Part shown: positions 44,869 through 54,647 of the stretch, piece by piece | Position numbering within the stretch: the stretch's first letter is position 1 | Layout: each line of letters begins with the position of its first letter | Assembly: GCA_964017195.1 (NCBI GenBank) | Contig: OZ024895.1 | Coordinates: forward strand, 31,281,375-31,345,374 | Reading direction: 5' to 3' | DNA: 64,000 nucleotides | From: Siderastrea radians | Lineage: Eukaryota > Cnidaria > Anthozoa > Scleractinia > Rhizangiidae | Made by a program: the position numbers and the translations under genes | Notes under the pieces: generated by a model | What the model saw: only the letters and a program-made list of their open reading frames with translations | Told to the model about the DNA's origin: nothing | The model's database searches: none

Positions 44869-47417
44869 TTGAGTTTCACGAGGCGAATTTTACCATCTCT
44901 TTGTTTTGGTATGTTCCTTATTTTCAGTACAGCTTGTGGGAATTCTGAGATCACCATGCAGCTACAACCATCGCCATAAGTGTTGTGAAGGTTACTTAGT
45001 TTCCCTCTCATTTGGCTTTCCTTCCCTCCTCTTGTCTCAATGTTGAGTCGCAAACAAATTTGCTGAGACCAGATTGGTCTACAAAGGTCCAACAGTGAAA
45101 GAGGGTGGGGAGGGGCATCTTAACGCTCATGTTAGCTAATTGGAAATGTTTTCGCCCATGAATTCTTCAGATCGTCTATCTTTTCACAGCCTTCACAAGT
45201 ACTTCTGGTGATGGTGATTCTTATGACTTGTGAGGCTGTCATAATTACGACTCACTAGCGAAAATTTCTCTATTTTTCATTTGAATTATGCGCCCACCTC
45301 TTGCGTTTTAAAGATATCCATGGCCCTCCAAATGAAGGGCGAAAAAAATAAAGGATGATCCTTCCCTTGTAGCTTTAAAGTGATTTTAATTATCACCTCA
45401 CTGACAGAGGAACTTTCAAAGGGGGATATTGGGGCAAAGCGGTGTTGGGCTTACAGCGGTTGTGCAACGGGCTAAACTGATCGAACGAACGACTTCCACC
45501 AGCCATAGAATAAGACCAACAAGGGTTATAACTTTTTCTAACTTTTCAATTAGATTGCATCCTGTTGCTACGCTTTGGGAACGCCACCTGTCTCAGGATG
45601 TCGTTTTATCTGGTTACAATGTTCCGGCAGGAGTAAGTATTAATTTGTCAACTATTATGATTACCTGAAACATGTTACATGTAAAATCGAGCGGAAGTGC
45701 AAGAAAAATTGCCTTCATCTCAAAGTGAGGTTAATATTATGGGTTGTGGCGCTGGATTAGCACCGGTATACTTCTGTAGCCTAACGTGTAGTTCTCTCGC
45801 GAAGACTGTTAGTCGAGTGTGTATTCCGTCCTCAGTGTTCTCACACCGTTATTCTCAGGCTGGTTTTGCGGACACGTCACTATACATTGAACTCTTTCAC
45901 TGATTGCGCAAATGACCAGGTTTAGGGTTGATACTACAGCTAGTGCCCTGTTTCGCAGCCTGCAATAATGCCCACTACACTTTACATGCAAATATTGATT
46001 CGCATGTGTACTGATTGTTCTACAGTGGCTTCATGAAATAAGTTCGGCACTTACATTCCCCACGCCTGGGAAACTCAAACATGTCCACAGTTCTAATGAA
46101 TAGTGAGGCTTGCGAGAGATGTTAGATGTCAGATGTTAGACGAGAGATCTGAGTTGTAGTAGTTGCAATAGGAGAAAGCAAGGGAGGAGTAATAAGCAGT
46201 AGTTGCTGAGCTGAACAAAAAAAAAATAAAAGGTGGACAGAGTCCCTGAGTATGGTATGCTGAAGGAGTAATTTGAAAGAGAATGGTCAGTCTTAGCTTA
46301 TCGTCTACGCACACACACAAAAAAAACACTTTCTTGAATGAATCTTTCCATTGTTGACAAAGGTGGGGGTTTTGCTTGGACCATGATTTTACTAATGTAG
46401 GTTCAGTTTTCCATTTTTCTTGAGCCGCGTTACCGGCATTCAGTCATTCAAGTTAGTATATCTATCAATTTTTTACAAACTTTCCAACCAAGAGATTGTC
46501 CAATCCATCTTTATTTTTAGACCGATGTTGTCTATGACATGTACCTCGCTGGACGCTCGGAGGAGTTGTTCAAGTGTTCTTTAGAATATAAACCTGAACG
46601 CTGGCTCAATGAGGACCTGGGAAAAATTCACCCTTTTGCCATTCTTCCATTCGGAGTTGGGCCTCGTATGTGTATTGGTAAGTTCTCTCTCTGACTGATA
46701 TCACTCATTGTCACTAGATTGAAATTAACGATGAACATTTGAATTTGGTCGTAATTGTGCTGACACTACATTTAAGAGTAATGATCGGTTGTGACATCGA
46801 TTTTGCTTCCTTTTCTTTCTTTCTTTTTGTTTTGTTTTGTTTTTTGTTTTTTTGGCTGTTTTTTTTTCTTCTATGGGCTTTAGGGCTATTTTGAGTTAAT
46901 TCATACATGTATAAAATTCATAAAAGTGTTGATTTGAATTTGAATCTGAGGTTTAAATAGCTTGTCGGATGCGTACGTTATATGTAAGCAACCTCGTTCC
47001 CAGGGTGTTCTTTCTTCATCCCGCGAGAAAGGACCCGTTTCTCGAGGGATGAAGAAAGAAGATCCTGGACACTACGGTGGAATATAACGTCATAAATAAC
47101 CAACAAACTGCAAAGCGCCTAGTTGGTTATATCTGTCTGATATCCAACAAGCGGCACTTTACATGACATCTAATTTCCTTAGAAGGTTAAAGCCAGGGTA
47201 ATTCGCTGATGACCTGTATGGACGTCTGTGTGCGGTGAGCCAACAAGAAAGCTGAGAAATTCAATAACCGGGAGAATGAATGGTTTTCGCGTTATGGCGA
47301 AATTAATGGTGTTTGTGTGATAGCGAGATACAAAATTAAACTTGGCCCTGATAGGTTTACGCTTCCATACTCAGCCCCATTCAGCAGTTGGAGAGCTTGG
47401 TGCTTTTATATGATGAA

Positions 47418-47469
<52 letters not shown>

Positions 47470-48492
47470 GTGGTGGTGATGATGATGATGATGGTGGTGG
47501 TGGTGATGATGATGACGATGAGGAGGAGGAGGAGGAGGAGGAGGAGGAGGAGGAGGATTTATGTTAATCGATTGCTTCTCCTTCTTCGAAGAATTAGACT
47601 ATAGCTTTTCCAACCAAGAGAGGAGCCAACTGTCGTCTGGCTAATTTCTTTTGCTTTGCTTCGACCAGATACACAAAAGAAAGTCATTCAAGCTTCTCTT
47701 CGCCCTGTTTAGGGTTTGGGTGAAAGCTAAAGGCTATTGCTTCGAACCAAAGCCTTAAGATAGAAAGAAATAAACACGGAACTCCTTTTCCTACATAATA
47801 AGCTACCTGCATTTGTGCCAGAAAGGAGCTTATTTGGTAATTTTGATTTGAGGTGATCACTTACGCCTCTCTAGCACCAAACCCTTCCATTATAAATGTC
47901 TTGCACAAATTACGCTTTTTTTACTGATATTCCGGCTCTTATTTATTGTGTATACCATTGCAGGACGTCGTATTGCTGAAGCTGAAATGTACATTTTGGC
48001 AGCAAAGGTAATCATCTTTTTCTCACCGTAAGGGAGGTCCGCAATTCGTACAAGCTCGACGTAATCCTTCAGGATCTAGAGCCAAGATATCCTACATCCT
48101 CGGCCTCCCCCCCCTCCCCCCCTCCCCCCCTCCCCCCCCCATTTGCAATGTTGAAAAGACTACAAAATTTGGTATTTTCAGCGTGAAACGGTGGATTGTT
48201 TTCCAACATTGAATGGGGAGATGGGTAGCCCCCTTAGCTTCATGCAAGGAGTCAAGTGTCCCAAGAATTTGTGGCTGAGGCTGTAGTTATAAAACTTTCG
48301 TTTGCCATTTATATGCGTGTTATTCTTTGCATGAGCCAAAGATAAAGGTAACATGTCGTAATGTTTTCATCGCTTTTTCAGCTGGTTCAGCGATTCATTC
48401 TGGAATACAAGGGACAACCCGTGGAGACGAAGCAAAAGCGTTTTATTATTCCAGACAGGCCTCTGAAGATAAAATTTATTAATCGCGACTAA
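28305..48492 (+). CDS. Cytochrome P450 copy C, mitochondrial-clan type, 9 exons, intact
   Basis: Paralogue of copy B; heme-thiolate monooxygenase with unknown substrate. Exons: 28305-28759, 32156-32346, 34650-34934, 39455-39552, 40116-40282, 45554-45632, 46521-46677, 47964-48007, 48382-48492; total 1587 nt, 528 codons plus stop. One extra codon in exon 1 is the only length difference from B. Motifs: hydrophobic anchor (WWINPF end), MPGPEG hinge, [34 protein letters not shown] (Cys 476), RRIAEAE. The frame is open 13 codons upstream to 28266, but the ATG at 28305 matches the copy B start and sits in the same CCAAATGGAT context. Exon 5 is nearly identical to B, while exon 6 (substrate recognition site 5) differs at 9 of 26 residues. 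The 20-kb span is due to insertions, chiefly in introns 3 and 5. Confidence 0.95.
29501..29684. mobile_element. CTTGGGACA-type MITE, copy 1
   Basis: Starts GGTCGGTCAATAATCTTGGG and ends TGTCCCAAGAATTATTGTCC then GAGACTGTG; the CAATAATCTTGGGACA end is inverted at the other side. Nearly identical to 31005-31170 (same orientation) and related to 48080-48290. Confidence 0.7.
31005..31170. mobile_element. CTTGGGACA-type MITE, copy 2
   Basis: Same family and orientation as 29501-29684, with an 18-bp internal deletion after GGAAAGACTAG. Both are in intron 1 of copy C. Confidence 0.7.
31581..31910 (+). repeat. Repeat family R1, forward copy
   Basis: From CCCCTAGGGTACTCCC to CACCCCTACGCCCAAACATGG (31890-31910). 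The inverse copy is at 33392-33770. Confidence 0.7.
32156..32346 (+). CDS. P450 copy C exon 2
   Basis: 191 nt, acceptor CTTCAAG, donor GTAAGT. C-helix with EEWSRSRK. Flanked on both sides by opposed copies of one repeat family (31581-31910 and 33392-33770). Confidence 0.92.
32491..32534. repeat. (AAT)n microsatellite
   Basis: AAT run in intron 2 of copy C. Confidence 0.9.
33392..33770 (-). repeat. Repeat family R1, inverted copy
   Basis: Starts CCATGTTTGGGTGTAGGGG and ends GGCCATACAAGGGAGTACCC. Opposes 31581-31910 across exon 2 of copy C. Confidence 0.7.
34195..34250 (-). repeat. Eroded Penelope-type hammerhead remnant
   Basis: On the minus strand ATGACGAAGGGCTAATGCTC followed by CAAACGTCAGC matches the layout of the common Penelope pLTR hammerhead. 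The conserved C before TGACGA and the G of GAAA are changed, so it should be inactive. In intron 2 of copy C. Confidence 0.45.
34650..34934 (+). CDS. P450 copy C exon 3
   Basis: 285 nt, acceptor TTTTAG, donor GTGAGT. Helices E-G. Confidence 0.92.
35230..35810. mobile_element. TCGCGA-rich MITE
   Basis: Ends TGTACCTTATTCTCACT and AGTGAGAATAAGGTACA are perfect inverse. Subterminal AAATCGCGAAATTTAATACT and ACTCGCGAAAT motifs recur at both ends. 581 bp in intron 3 of copy C. The internal 77-codon frame (35445-35678) has no recognised homology. Confidence 0.8.
35826..37840. mobile_element. 2-kb non-autonomous element, copy 1
   Basis: Shares its left part (GATCCGA, CGTCCGTCCG, CAGACTCTG, GTCCCAAGAC) and right end (CTCCGCTTTTAGGCTTGGC then TAAATCTATATATT) with 57638-59577. 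The right end is an imperfect inverse of the left. It contains three diverged internal subrepeats (about 36750, 36947 and 37121) around GCGAAGCAGTT, AAAGCTATTTTATCC and AAAGCTTCC. In intron 3 of copy C. No transposase seen. Confidence 0.65.
38072..39413. mobile_element. 1.3-kb TTAA-flanked element next to exon 4 of copy C
   Basis: Inverse ends GGCCGCGGGTGA and TCACCCGCGGCC are each bordered by TTAA (38068-38071, 39414-39417), with CTCATGAATA motifs further in on both sides. Non-coding. Ends about 40 bp before an exon. Confidence 0.75.
39455..39552 (+). CDS. P450 copy C exon 4
   Basis: 98 nt, acceptor TTTGTAG, donor GTAAGC. Start of the I-helix through AGVDT. A 1.3-kb DNA element ends about 40 bp upstream, very close to the polypyrimidine tract. 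Confidence 0.92.
40116..40282 (+). CDS. P450 copy C exon 5
   Basis: 167 nt, acceptor CTTCAG, donor GTAATT. Rest of the I-helix and K-helix KETMR. Confidence 0.92.
40316..44205. mobile_element. 3.9-kb TTAA-flanked DNA transposon (Kolobok-like candidate)
   Basis: Ends AGTGCTACT (left) and AGTAGCACT (right) with TTAA on both outer sides (40312-40315, 44206-44209); the inverse similarity continues imperfectly inward. It fills most of intron 5 of copy C. A minus-strand acidic frame near 43895-43680 ([17 protein letters not shown], later EPVATLE and [12 protein letters not shown]) contains stops and resembles the acidic N-terminus I associate with proteins of cnidarian Kolobok-like elements. That family call is tentative. 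Confidence 0.5.
41470..41999. mobile_element. Tigger/pogo-like MITE nested in the 3.9-kb element
   Basis: Ends CAGTCAAAGCTCTC and GAGAGCTTCGACTG are inverse with one mismatch and flanked by TA, as expected for the Tc1/mariner-pogo group. Internal GGTAAGCAACC units recur. 530 bp, non-coding. Confidence 0.75.
44545..44665. repeat. Short inverted repeat around a GCGG hairpin
   Basis: GAACAATTATTCAGCGAAG and the inverse-like CTTCACCGAC...GTGAATAATTGTT flank a small CCGCCAAGCGGCG hairpin. Confidence 0.5.
44738..44868. repeat. (GATT)n/(GACT)n microsatellite
   Basis: Tetranucleotide run with a block of GACT units inside GATT units. The 144-codon minus-strand frame rich in SINQ is an artefact of this repeat. 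Confidence 0.92.
45554..45632 (+). CDS. P450 copy C exon 6
   Basis: 79 nt, acceptor AATTAG, donor [21 protein letters not shown] and following strands. Confidence 0.9.
46521..46677 (+). CDS. P450 copy C exon 7
   Basis: 157 nt, acceptor TTTTTAG, donor GTAAGT. Meander and heme loop [10 protein letters not shown]. Confidence 0.93.
46989..47068. repeat. Hairpin starting CAACCTCGTTCCCAGGG
   Basis: TTCTTTCTTCATCCC pairs with GGGATGAAGAAAGAA, and CGAGAAA with TTTCTCG. It shares its leading motif with the hairpin at 4805. Confidence 0.75.
47413..47560. repeat. (GAT)n-(GGT)n-(GGA)n compound microsatellite
   Basis: A trinucleotide run that changes unit along its length in intron 7 of copy C. The Met/Arg-rich frame through it is not a gene. 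Confidence 0.93.
47964..48007 (+). CDS. P450 copy C exon 8
   Basis: 44 nt, acceptor TTGCAG, donor [20 protein letters not shown]. Confidence 0.9.
48080..48290. mobile_element. CTTGGGACA-type MITE, diverged copy 3
   Basis: Shares CATTTGCAATGTTG, AAAAGACTA, CAACATTGAATGGGG and GTGTCCCAAGAAT with the copies in intron 1. A C run replaces the left end. In intron 8 of copy C. Confidence 0.6.
48382..48492 (+). CDS. P450 copy C exon 9
   Basis: 111 nt, acceptor TTTCAG, ending TAA at 48490-48492. [13 protein letters not shown] through IKFINRD. Confidence 0.93.
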   Translation: MVQRFILEYKGQPVETKQKRFIIPDRPLKIKFINRD

Positions 48493-49717
48493 CTTGATGG
48501 GTGAAAAAGGCACGGAAAATGGACAGTTTGGGGAAACAGCGGTCCACCCTCATTTAAGCAGCGTTTTACTAACACGCGCACGCGGGGGGAGGGGGTGGAG
48601 GGCTTTTATGAATTGAATTTAAGGCATGTAAATTTAGAGATACAAGCGTTTTTATACAGGTACATTTGAATAATTTATGGGAGCGTGAGGGATTTTCAAA
48701 GGATTTCTAAAATAGGAGACTCGGAGTAACTAACTTGACGACCCAATTTTGCCGTGCTTCGTCATCGCTACCTACCTGAGACGCAGATTGGACACATGCT
48801 GGATTTTGTCATACTTAGTAATAAGGAAAAACAGTTAGAACATACTTGGGTATCTTGAAATTCCTCATGTGCTCGGTTTTGATGAGAGTTTCCGATTCGG
48901 CAAAGGTTAGATGGCACTAAGCTTTCAAAAGACAGGTGGCGATCGTAGCAATAAGTTAGCGTCTTTCAAGGACGGAGGGCAAACACATAAGCGGTGCAAG
49001 AATTCTATGCAACGGATGCTTTGAAATCTTGCTGACAGTAATACTTAAAGTCTCGGAACGTATTGAACTTAATTATAAACTGATTATGTGTTGTTCTCCT
49101 TTGAACTATTCACTTCATATTTTCCTCATGTAGTTTTAAGACCAAAATCTTGAGTGTAAAACTTGTGTTTTAAATTATGACTTAATGGAAGTTTGACCCT
49201 GCGAGACATATAAATACCCATGATATAGTCCTTATCCCTTCAAGCCCTGATATAGAAATGAATGTTCTCCTTGCTGTTCTCAATTTTAATGTTCTTCTAC
49301 ATTTCTTATAGAACTAGTAAGGAGAATTTGTCTAAATATCAAGACATCTCAAGACATCTTATCCTGGGCGATCACTGTCTTTACTCTCATCACTTGAATG
49401 TTTGAACGAATAGTGATAATGTGAAGAGAGGGCTCAAAGGGTCAAATGGTCAAAAATAATATCAATAATAATTTAAAGATTTATAGAGAGGTGTTTGCAG
49501 ATGCTGATCAACAGCACTTTAAATAACTTTACAATAAATAGATAAAAACCACCCAAAATAATTATAAACTGGCATCCAATAAATTACAATTATGAAACAC
49601 TAATTTAAAAAATGATAAAAAGGCTTTCCTTTTTTCTTAAAAACGCTAAGTGATTGCGTATTTCGAAGATCAGCAGGCAAACTGTTCCATAAAAATCTTA
49701 AAGCTGCGGCAGAGAAT
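48493..49717. other. 3' flank of copy C
   Basis: No gene. 48493-48545 and 48690-48840 resemble the 3' flank of B, and 48940-49090 resembles the 3' flank of A (7975-8160). A diverged copy of the 4328 MITE lies at 49231-49445. 49445-49716 looks like an old LINE/SINE 3' remnant (GCTTTACAATAAATA-type motifs). Confidence 0.55.
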
Positions 49718-50744
49718 TAACCTGCGTCGCAGACAGTCTACACCGCCGTATAGTCCGTCTGCGTAACGGCTCCCAAAAGCTTGTTCTGATACCCCGCAAG
49801 TTTGCAGAGATATCTGTATCCGGTTTTGATTTGGCTAGATTCTTATGCGCTTTGTGTATGGACATTTAGTTACGTGACAAATCACGCAATACTCCACATT
49901 GCTGAAAATAATAATCCGATTGTTTTCTTGTTTGAAAACCAAAGTGTTTGGATCATAAAAAATTCCCTAATTTATAACAGTAAGCGAACGGAGGACACTT
50001 GAAAACTTTTTATATGAGTAGAGCAATACAGAAACGTTTCATAATCAGTGATCATGTTTCAAAAATGCTTCTTTGAGACCCAGTAGAGGGCAAGCACTCA
50101 GGAGAGCAATAAACGAGCACGTAATTGCCGCTTAGTATGACCTGCTGTATGCGTTTGTTGTCCTCGTTGAATCGCTGGGCCTCCAATATTATTGAGATGG
50201 CGAACCTGGTCTTTCATACGCAATCGCAACGATGATAATTTATTACTACGATAACACTGGAACCACGAGGCCTTTCGAAAAGAGTGCACCCCGTGATATG
50301 AAGGCACTGGAAAATCAAAGATCTGTCGGCAAATTCATGAATATATTTTGACTTAAACGAAATGCCCGCAACGAGTTTTCCTGCTCAGGCAGAAGACTGT
50401 CAATTTCAAACTGCTCTTTTACGGCTTTGAACGCCCTATCCCAATTTTCTTCTGCAATCACCAACATCTTGTATCGAAATCACCAGCAATGATTTCAAGC
50501 TATTCTACGGAAAATCCAGGGAAATACAAAATGAGTTCAAAGTTTTTTTTTAGGGAGTATTGCGTGATCTGTTGCGTAACTAAATGTCCAATCATAAGGC
50601 GCGTAAGAGTCTAGCCAATCACAAACGGATACAGATATCCCCGCAAACCTGCGGGGTATCAGAGCAAGCTTTTGGGAGCCGTAACGCAGACGGACTATAC
50701 CGTATCTAGGTTTTGAGTGACACGTCCGGCTGCAACGCAGGTTA
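49718..50744. mobile_element. Foldback element with ~190-bp inverted arms
   Basis: Left arm (49718-49900, from TAACCTGCGTCGCAG through TATAGTCCGTCTGCG and TCACGCAATACTCC) is matched inversely by 50555-50744. The centre carries a decayed RecQ-like helicase fragment. Arms are diverged enough to suggest age. Confidence 0.75.
50150..50460 (-). pseudogene. RecQ-like DNA helicase fragment, decayed
   Basis: The minus strand encodes FEIDSLLPEQENSLRAF then NIFMNLPT, then in another frame SLIFQCLHI, then further on MKDQVRHLNNIGGPAI. This is the order of RecQ-family motifs 0, I and Ia (Q motif and Walker A region, then the KDQV block). The Walker A G-x-GKS residues are deleted and at least one frameshift and a stop are present. 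No later helicase motifs (DEAH, RQC) follow. It lies between the arms of the foldback element. Confidence 0.65.
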
Positions 50745-50957
50745 CAGAGAATGAACTGTCATCAAGTGTGGGAAGCAACTTTCCCTTGGGGGGGATCCAA
50801 CAAAATTGGAATCTTCATACCCCCCCTTCTCCACCATTGGATGTGTGCACGAATGATTGTATGTTAGCCAGCGAGTAGATATGGTTTTATCGACTCAACT
50901 GATTTAACCAAATTTTGGGCGAGCTCGAGAAACCGTACTCTAGTTAACCGTTAGTAC

Positions 50958-51092
50958 CGTATTTTCTCGATTAAACGCCGGACCCCGAATAAGCGCCGGG
51001 TCTACAGGGCCGAGTTTAAAATAAACGCCCCCGGCGTTTATTCGGGGTCCCGGCGTTTATTTGAGGTCCCGGTGTTTATTCGAGATGGGTAT
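50958..51092. mobile_element. GGCGTTTA-rich MITE-like repeat, copy 2 (inverted)
   Basis: Reads ACCGTATTTTCTCGATTAAA then CGCC repeats through GGTCCCGGCGTTTATT to TTCGAGATGGGTATA; the reverse complement of 7445-7575. Confidence 0.7.
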
Positions 51093-51659
51093 ATTAAATC
51101 AGGATTAGTTCCCACTATATTTGAATTTTATACACTAATTTATACTCTAATATTCAAACCAAACTACTGTTTACAAAAGTACAGAAAGTATAGAATTCGT
51201 TGCAATCCCAGCAACCAGCTTTGCAGGTGATTTTAGACATTTGAGAGATGAAACAAACGACGCATCAGGTATCGTGTCAATTTCTTTTAAGTCATGGTAA
51301 CTTTTCTGCGGGCTTGTGCATCAAGCAAGGCTCATCTCCAGGGTCTCTCCAGCGTTTCTTCAGCAGTTCCTTGCAATTGAATCGTTCCATAATTTTGCCT
51401 TTCCCAGAACTGATGGAGAGGGAACCTCGTCACCACCTTGCTCAAAATTGCTTGCACAGTACGTTTGCTCTCGAGCAGTTACCGATACACTTCCTCCGTG
51501 TTTCATGCACGTCTTTCAGTGATATTTTTTTTTAAAAATAACTTACCAGATTCACTTAGATGAGACAAAGTTGATGACATTGTTTCACATTTTTTAAACG
51601 TTTTTGATGAATTTTGGTTCTTGGTTTAATAAACTTCCAATACTGAAAAATGCATTTAT

Positions 51660-51766
51660 TTAATAAACGCCGGGCCCCGAATAAACGCCGGGTTCGAATA
51701 AACGCCGGGTCTACGAGGCCAAATTTTAAATAAACGCCCCCGGCGTTTAATCGAGAAAATGCGGTA
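51660..51766. repeat. GGCGTTTA-rich repeat, copy 3
   Basis: Same motifs (AATAAACGCCGGG, CCCCCGGCGTTTAATCG), ending with AATCGAGAAAATGCGGTA. Confidence 0.65.
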
Positions 51767-52042
51767 AAAGACTGTAAAAATAGGGTCAAATCCACAGAAA
51801 TAAGATTTTTTTTATTCGCGATACCGTGGCCGAAATTCGAACGGAGTTAACCAAATTCCAGTTGTACTGCGATTGTGATTTATTGCGATTTATTACTTGC
51901 GTACAAAGAACAAAACTCGTGGGTACCGTATGTGTGCCAAGAATGAACGGAAGTTACATGCAAAATGGCGTGGTATGGTGTGACTACTTAGAAACGGTAG
52001 ATAACAGCTAAAAAAAATTATGCACTATATATAGTTACAGGT

Positions 52043-52249
52043 GGGTTCATCACGTTTATTGATGCCAAGAGGCCCAACGGGCCTTCCGGAAAGTGTCACG
52101 TCCATTTTTACGTTTTTCAATAGGAATGATCAGCACATGGATGTCGGAATGTAATTGCTAAGTAAGTGTTCTGAAACCGCTGTATGGATATAATTACAAG
52201 TAAGGCTGAGAACTGGTTGTCTATGTTCATTAAAACGGCCTTTGAGATG
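52043..52249 (-). pseudogene. Penelope-like GIY-YIG endonuclease fragment
   Basis: The minus strand reads HLKGRFNEHRQPV, then HTAVSEHLLSN, later GPLGINKRDE with a stop and frame changes between. These match the C-terminal half of the endonuclease in the element at 15979-17412 (LKDRFNEYRRPVD, TAVSEHFLSN, EPLGLNRRDE). It ends 78 bp upstream of the copy D start codon. Confidence 0.75.
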
Positions 52250-52326
52250 TGATATACTTTGGCGCTTGCTGCGTCGTGTATGGTACAAACTGTTCCAATT
52301 TGCTTAAAATTTTCTCGTCTTGTAAA

Positions 52327-52455
52327 ATGGATGGCACTCTGTACTTGGTTTTTTCGGCGCTGTTGATCTCAACCGCAGCCTGGTTATTGAATCCTTTTGG
52401 GAAACTGTGTAGCGTGCTCAGCTATCTGTTCAAGCTGCGAATCAGAGCCGCCCTT
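52327..52455 (+). pseudogene. Cytochrome P450 copy D, broken exon 1
   Basis: Encodes MDGTLYLVFSALLIS and LLNPFGKL, homologous to the first 36 codons of copies B and C. A loss of about 19 nt at FK|LRI then shifts the frame; homology ends shortly after. No MPGPKG hinge and no later exons appear in the following 11.5 kb. The TATA region present in B and C is replaced by a Penelope fragment. A dead gene start. Confidence 0.8.
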
Positions 52456-52485
52456 AGAAGCTCACGCCTTCAGTGTTCGGGATAG

Positions 52486-54647
52486 GGGCTAATTATTACT
52501 CCCTATTTTCCATCAAATGGGGTTGGAATCTCTGTAGCTTTTGTTTATGCAGTTCGAGTTATCTGCCCAAAGAAGTTTATATTTCAATTTCCAAACCAGC
52601 AAACAACACGAAGGCAGACTTTATAGCAAGTTTCAAAGGCATTAAGCGACCGAAATAGAAAACATCTGTTTCCAGTCATTTCGCAACAAACAGAAAAAAG
52701 CTGTTATTTCCAAAAAAAAATTATCTGTAAGAAAAGGTTATTAAACAGCACAATTTCATTGGCTTATCAATTAAGAGATCATCAGCAAAATATACACATT
52801 TGATGATGCGAACATAGTGTTAAGTTTAGTTTCACCTGAACTGCGACAGAAAACGCTGTATCTGCAGAGGGGCACCATGTTCCATTTCTTAAAATTATCA
52901 AACAAAACTTTTTCAGTTTAGAAAGGTTAGGAATATCGTCATGCAAACTGTGTTTGGTGGGCTCATTGCTTTTATGTATTTAAAACAAGAGTATAGAGAT
53001 CGTATAGTATAGAGATCGACATTTACTCTTGTAGACGTTTTATCTGCGTCAATATAATGTAACACACCAGTGAACTACTAAATTAGGCCTGCGAGGTCTT
53101 TCCTTCTGACAATTTAAAAGGAACAATGTCAAATATTGCGGGTCAGTCGACCTGTTTAATTAATGTCTCACTCCCTCAAGTCAGTGACATTGTTTCGTTT
53201 CTAATCGCTACTTAGATCAGTTTCACCTGTTCGTTATAATTATGTAACTGTTAATCGTTAGGTTTCAAACGGCTACATAAACCAGTCATTCCTATCTTGT
53301 CAACGTTAATCCAACATACAAAATTAAGTTATGCATTGAACTTTATCCATCCTTATCCATCTTTATCTTTATTTTACATTAGTATAATACCAAACCAGTG
53401 GATAGCATTTTCTCGCGCTCTGATTGGCTACTCAAACTTGGGATAGCATCTGTTATTCACCTCCCGCCATTTTTCAGGATTTCGCGCGCGAGTTTTTCCT
53501 CATTTCTCAGAAAAAAGGAATTATTTTGAGCACATCACTTATAATTGACTGGTGTGACAGAAATATTGACTTTCCTTCAGAAAGAGCGCCCTGTAATGTC
53601 GTGTAATAATGAAATGTCATGAGGTGGTTTAGCCAGGGTGACTGAGCAACTCCGCGCCCCAACCCCACCCCCTTCTCCTCCCGCTGTTTTACCATTTTTG
53701 CTGTGATATGGTATTTTAAAACGATTCTGGAAGTAAATGTTAACAGATGGGTCAAATAAAAGAAAGACATTTACATTTAAATTAAATGCCAGCAACTTTA
53801 TTCTCTTGTTTAATAACAACTTGTTGTCCAGATAAAACCGTTGAGTATTATTCATCACCCAAATTACATTTGAAAACTAAAATAAGCACACGCAAGCACG
53901 TTCCAAAAAGAACACGTTAAAAAAAAACGTTTTCCCACCTCAACAGAAAAGCTATTCAAAAGATAATTATTCTGTCTAAAATATGCCAAAAGCAAAAAAA
54001 AAGGACAAGACTTTAGGCACCTTCACATGTCAAACCAAAGTTGACAAACTCACAATCTGCTTGAGAACTGCGCGGGTAAATCAAAATCGCAGCTGCTTCT
54101 GCGGAACGAGCTCGTTTTGCAGACAGCTTATTTGCAGGTGATAGCGCGCAATACACGCAGATATTCCGCGTGCGTGTTTTACAATAATCCGAATCATCTC
54201 TTTTACATCGCACGCTATATAAACACATGGCATATGCCCACATATACATCTAAACAACTCCTTTTTCCTCAAGAAAATGAGTGACTTAGAGAAAGACTAA
54301 CTCGTATTGATAATTAAGCTACAAAACGTTGGCAAAATTGTGTTTAGTTATCATTACGTAAACTTTGGTTTTAATGGCAGTTATTTCCTCGTATCTATGG
54401 CGTTAGAAGACTTTTAATAGAGTAAGCAGCCTCTCATGTTTCACAAATTCGAGTCAAAGGCGAGTTTGAGAACGCTAGATGACTGTTGAATAAGCTGCCA
54501 AAAAAAATGTTTTTTTCTATTCCTCGTTAACAATTTGCCTGAAGATGCTTCTGGTGTTCACAAGCGTGACGTTTTATTTTCCAACAAGAATTTGTAAATT
54601 TTATAAACTAAGTTTGTCATATGAAGACGCCATTGAAGTACTCGAAA
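52486..54647. other. Intergenic, P450 D to fibrinogen-domain gene
   Basis: AT-rich sequence without recognisable gene, RNA or element. Open frames on both strands (for example 53507-53858 minus, 54013-54272 minus) match nothing I know. Confidence 0.5.

Noticed and set aside
44658..45092. 144-codon minus-strand open frame rich in SINQ repeats
   Set aside because: Produced by the (GATT)n/(GACT)n microsatellite, which lacks stops in this frame.
47317..47604. Met- and Arg-run open frame
   Set aside because: Direct translation of the (GAT)n/(GGA)n compound microsatellite in intron 7 of copy C.
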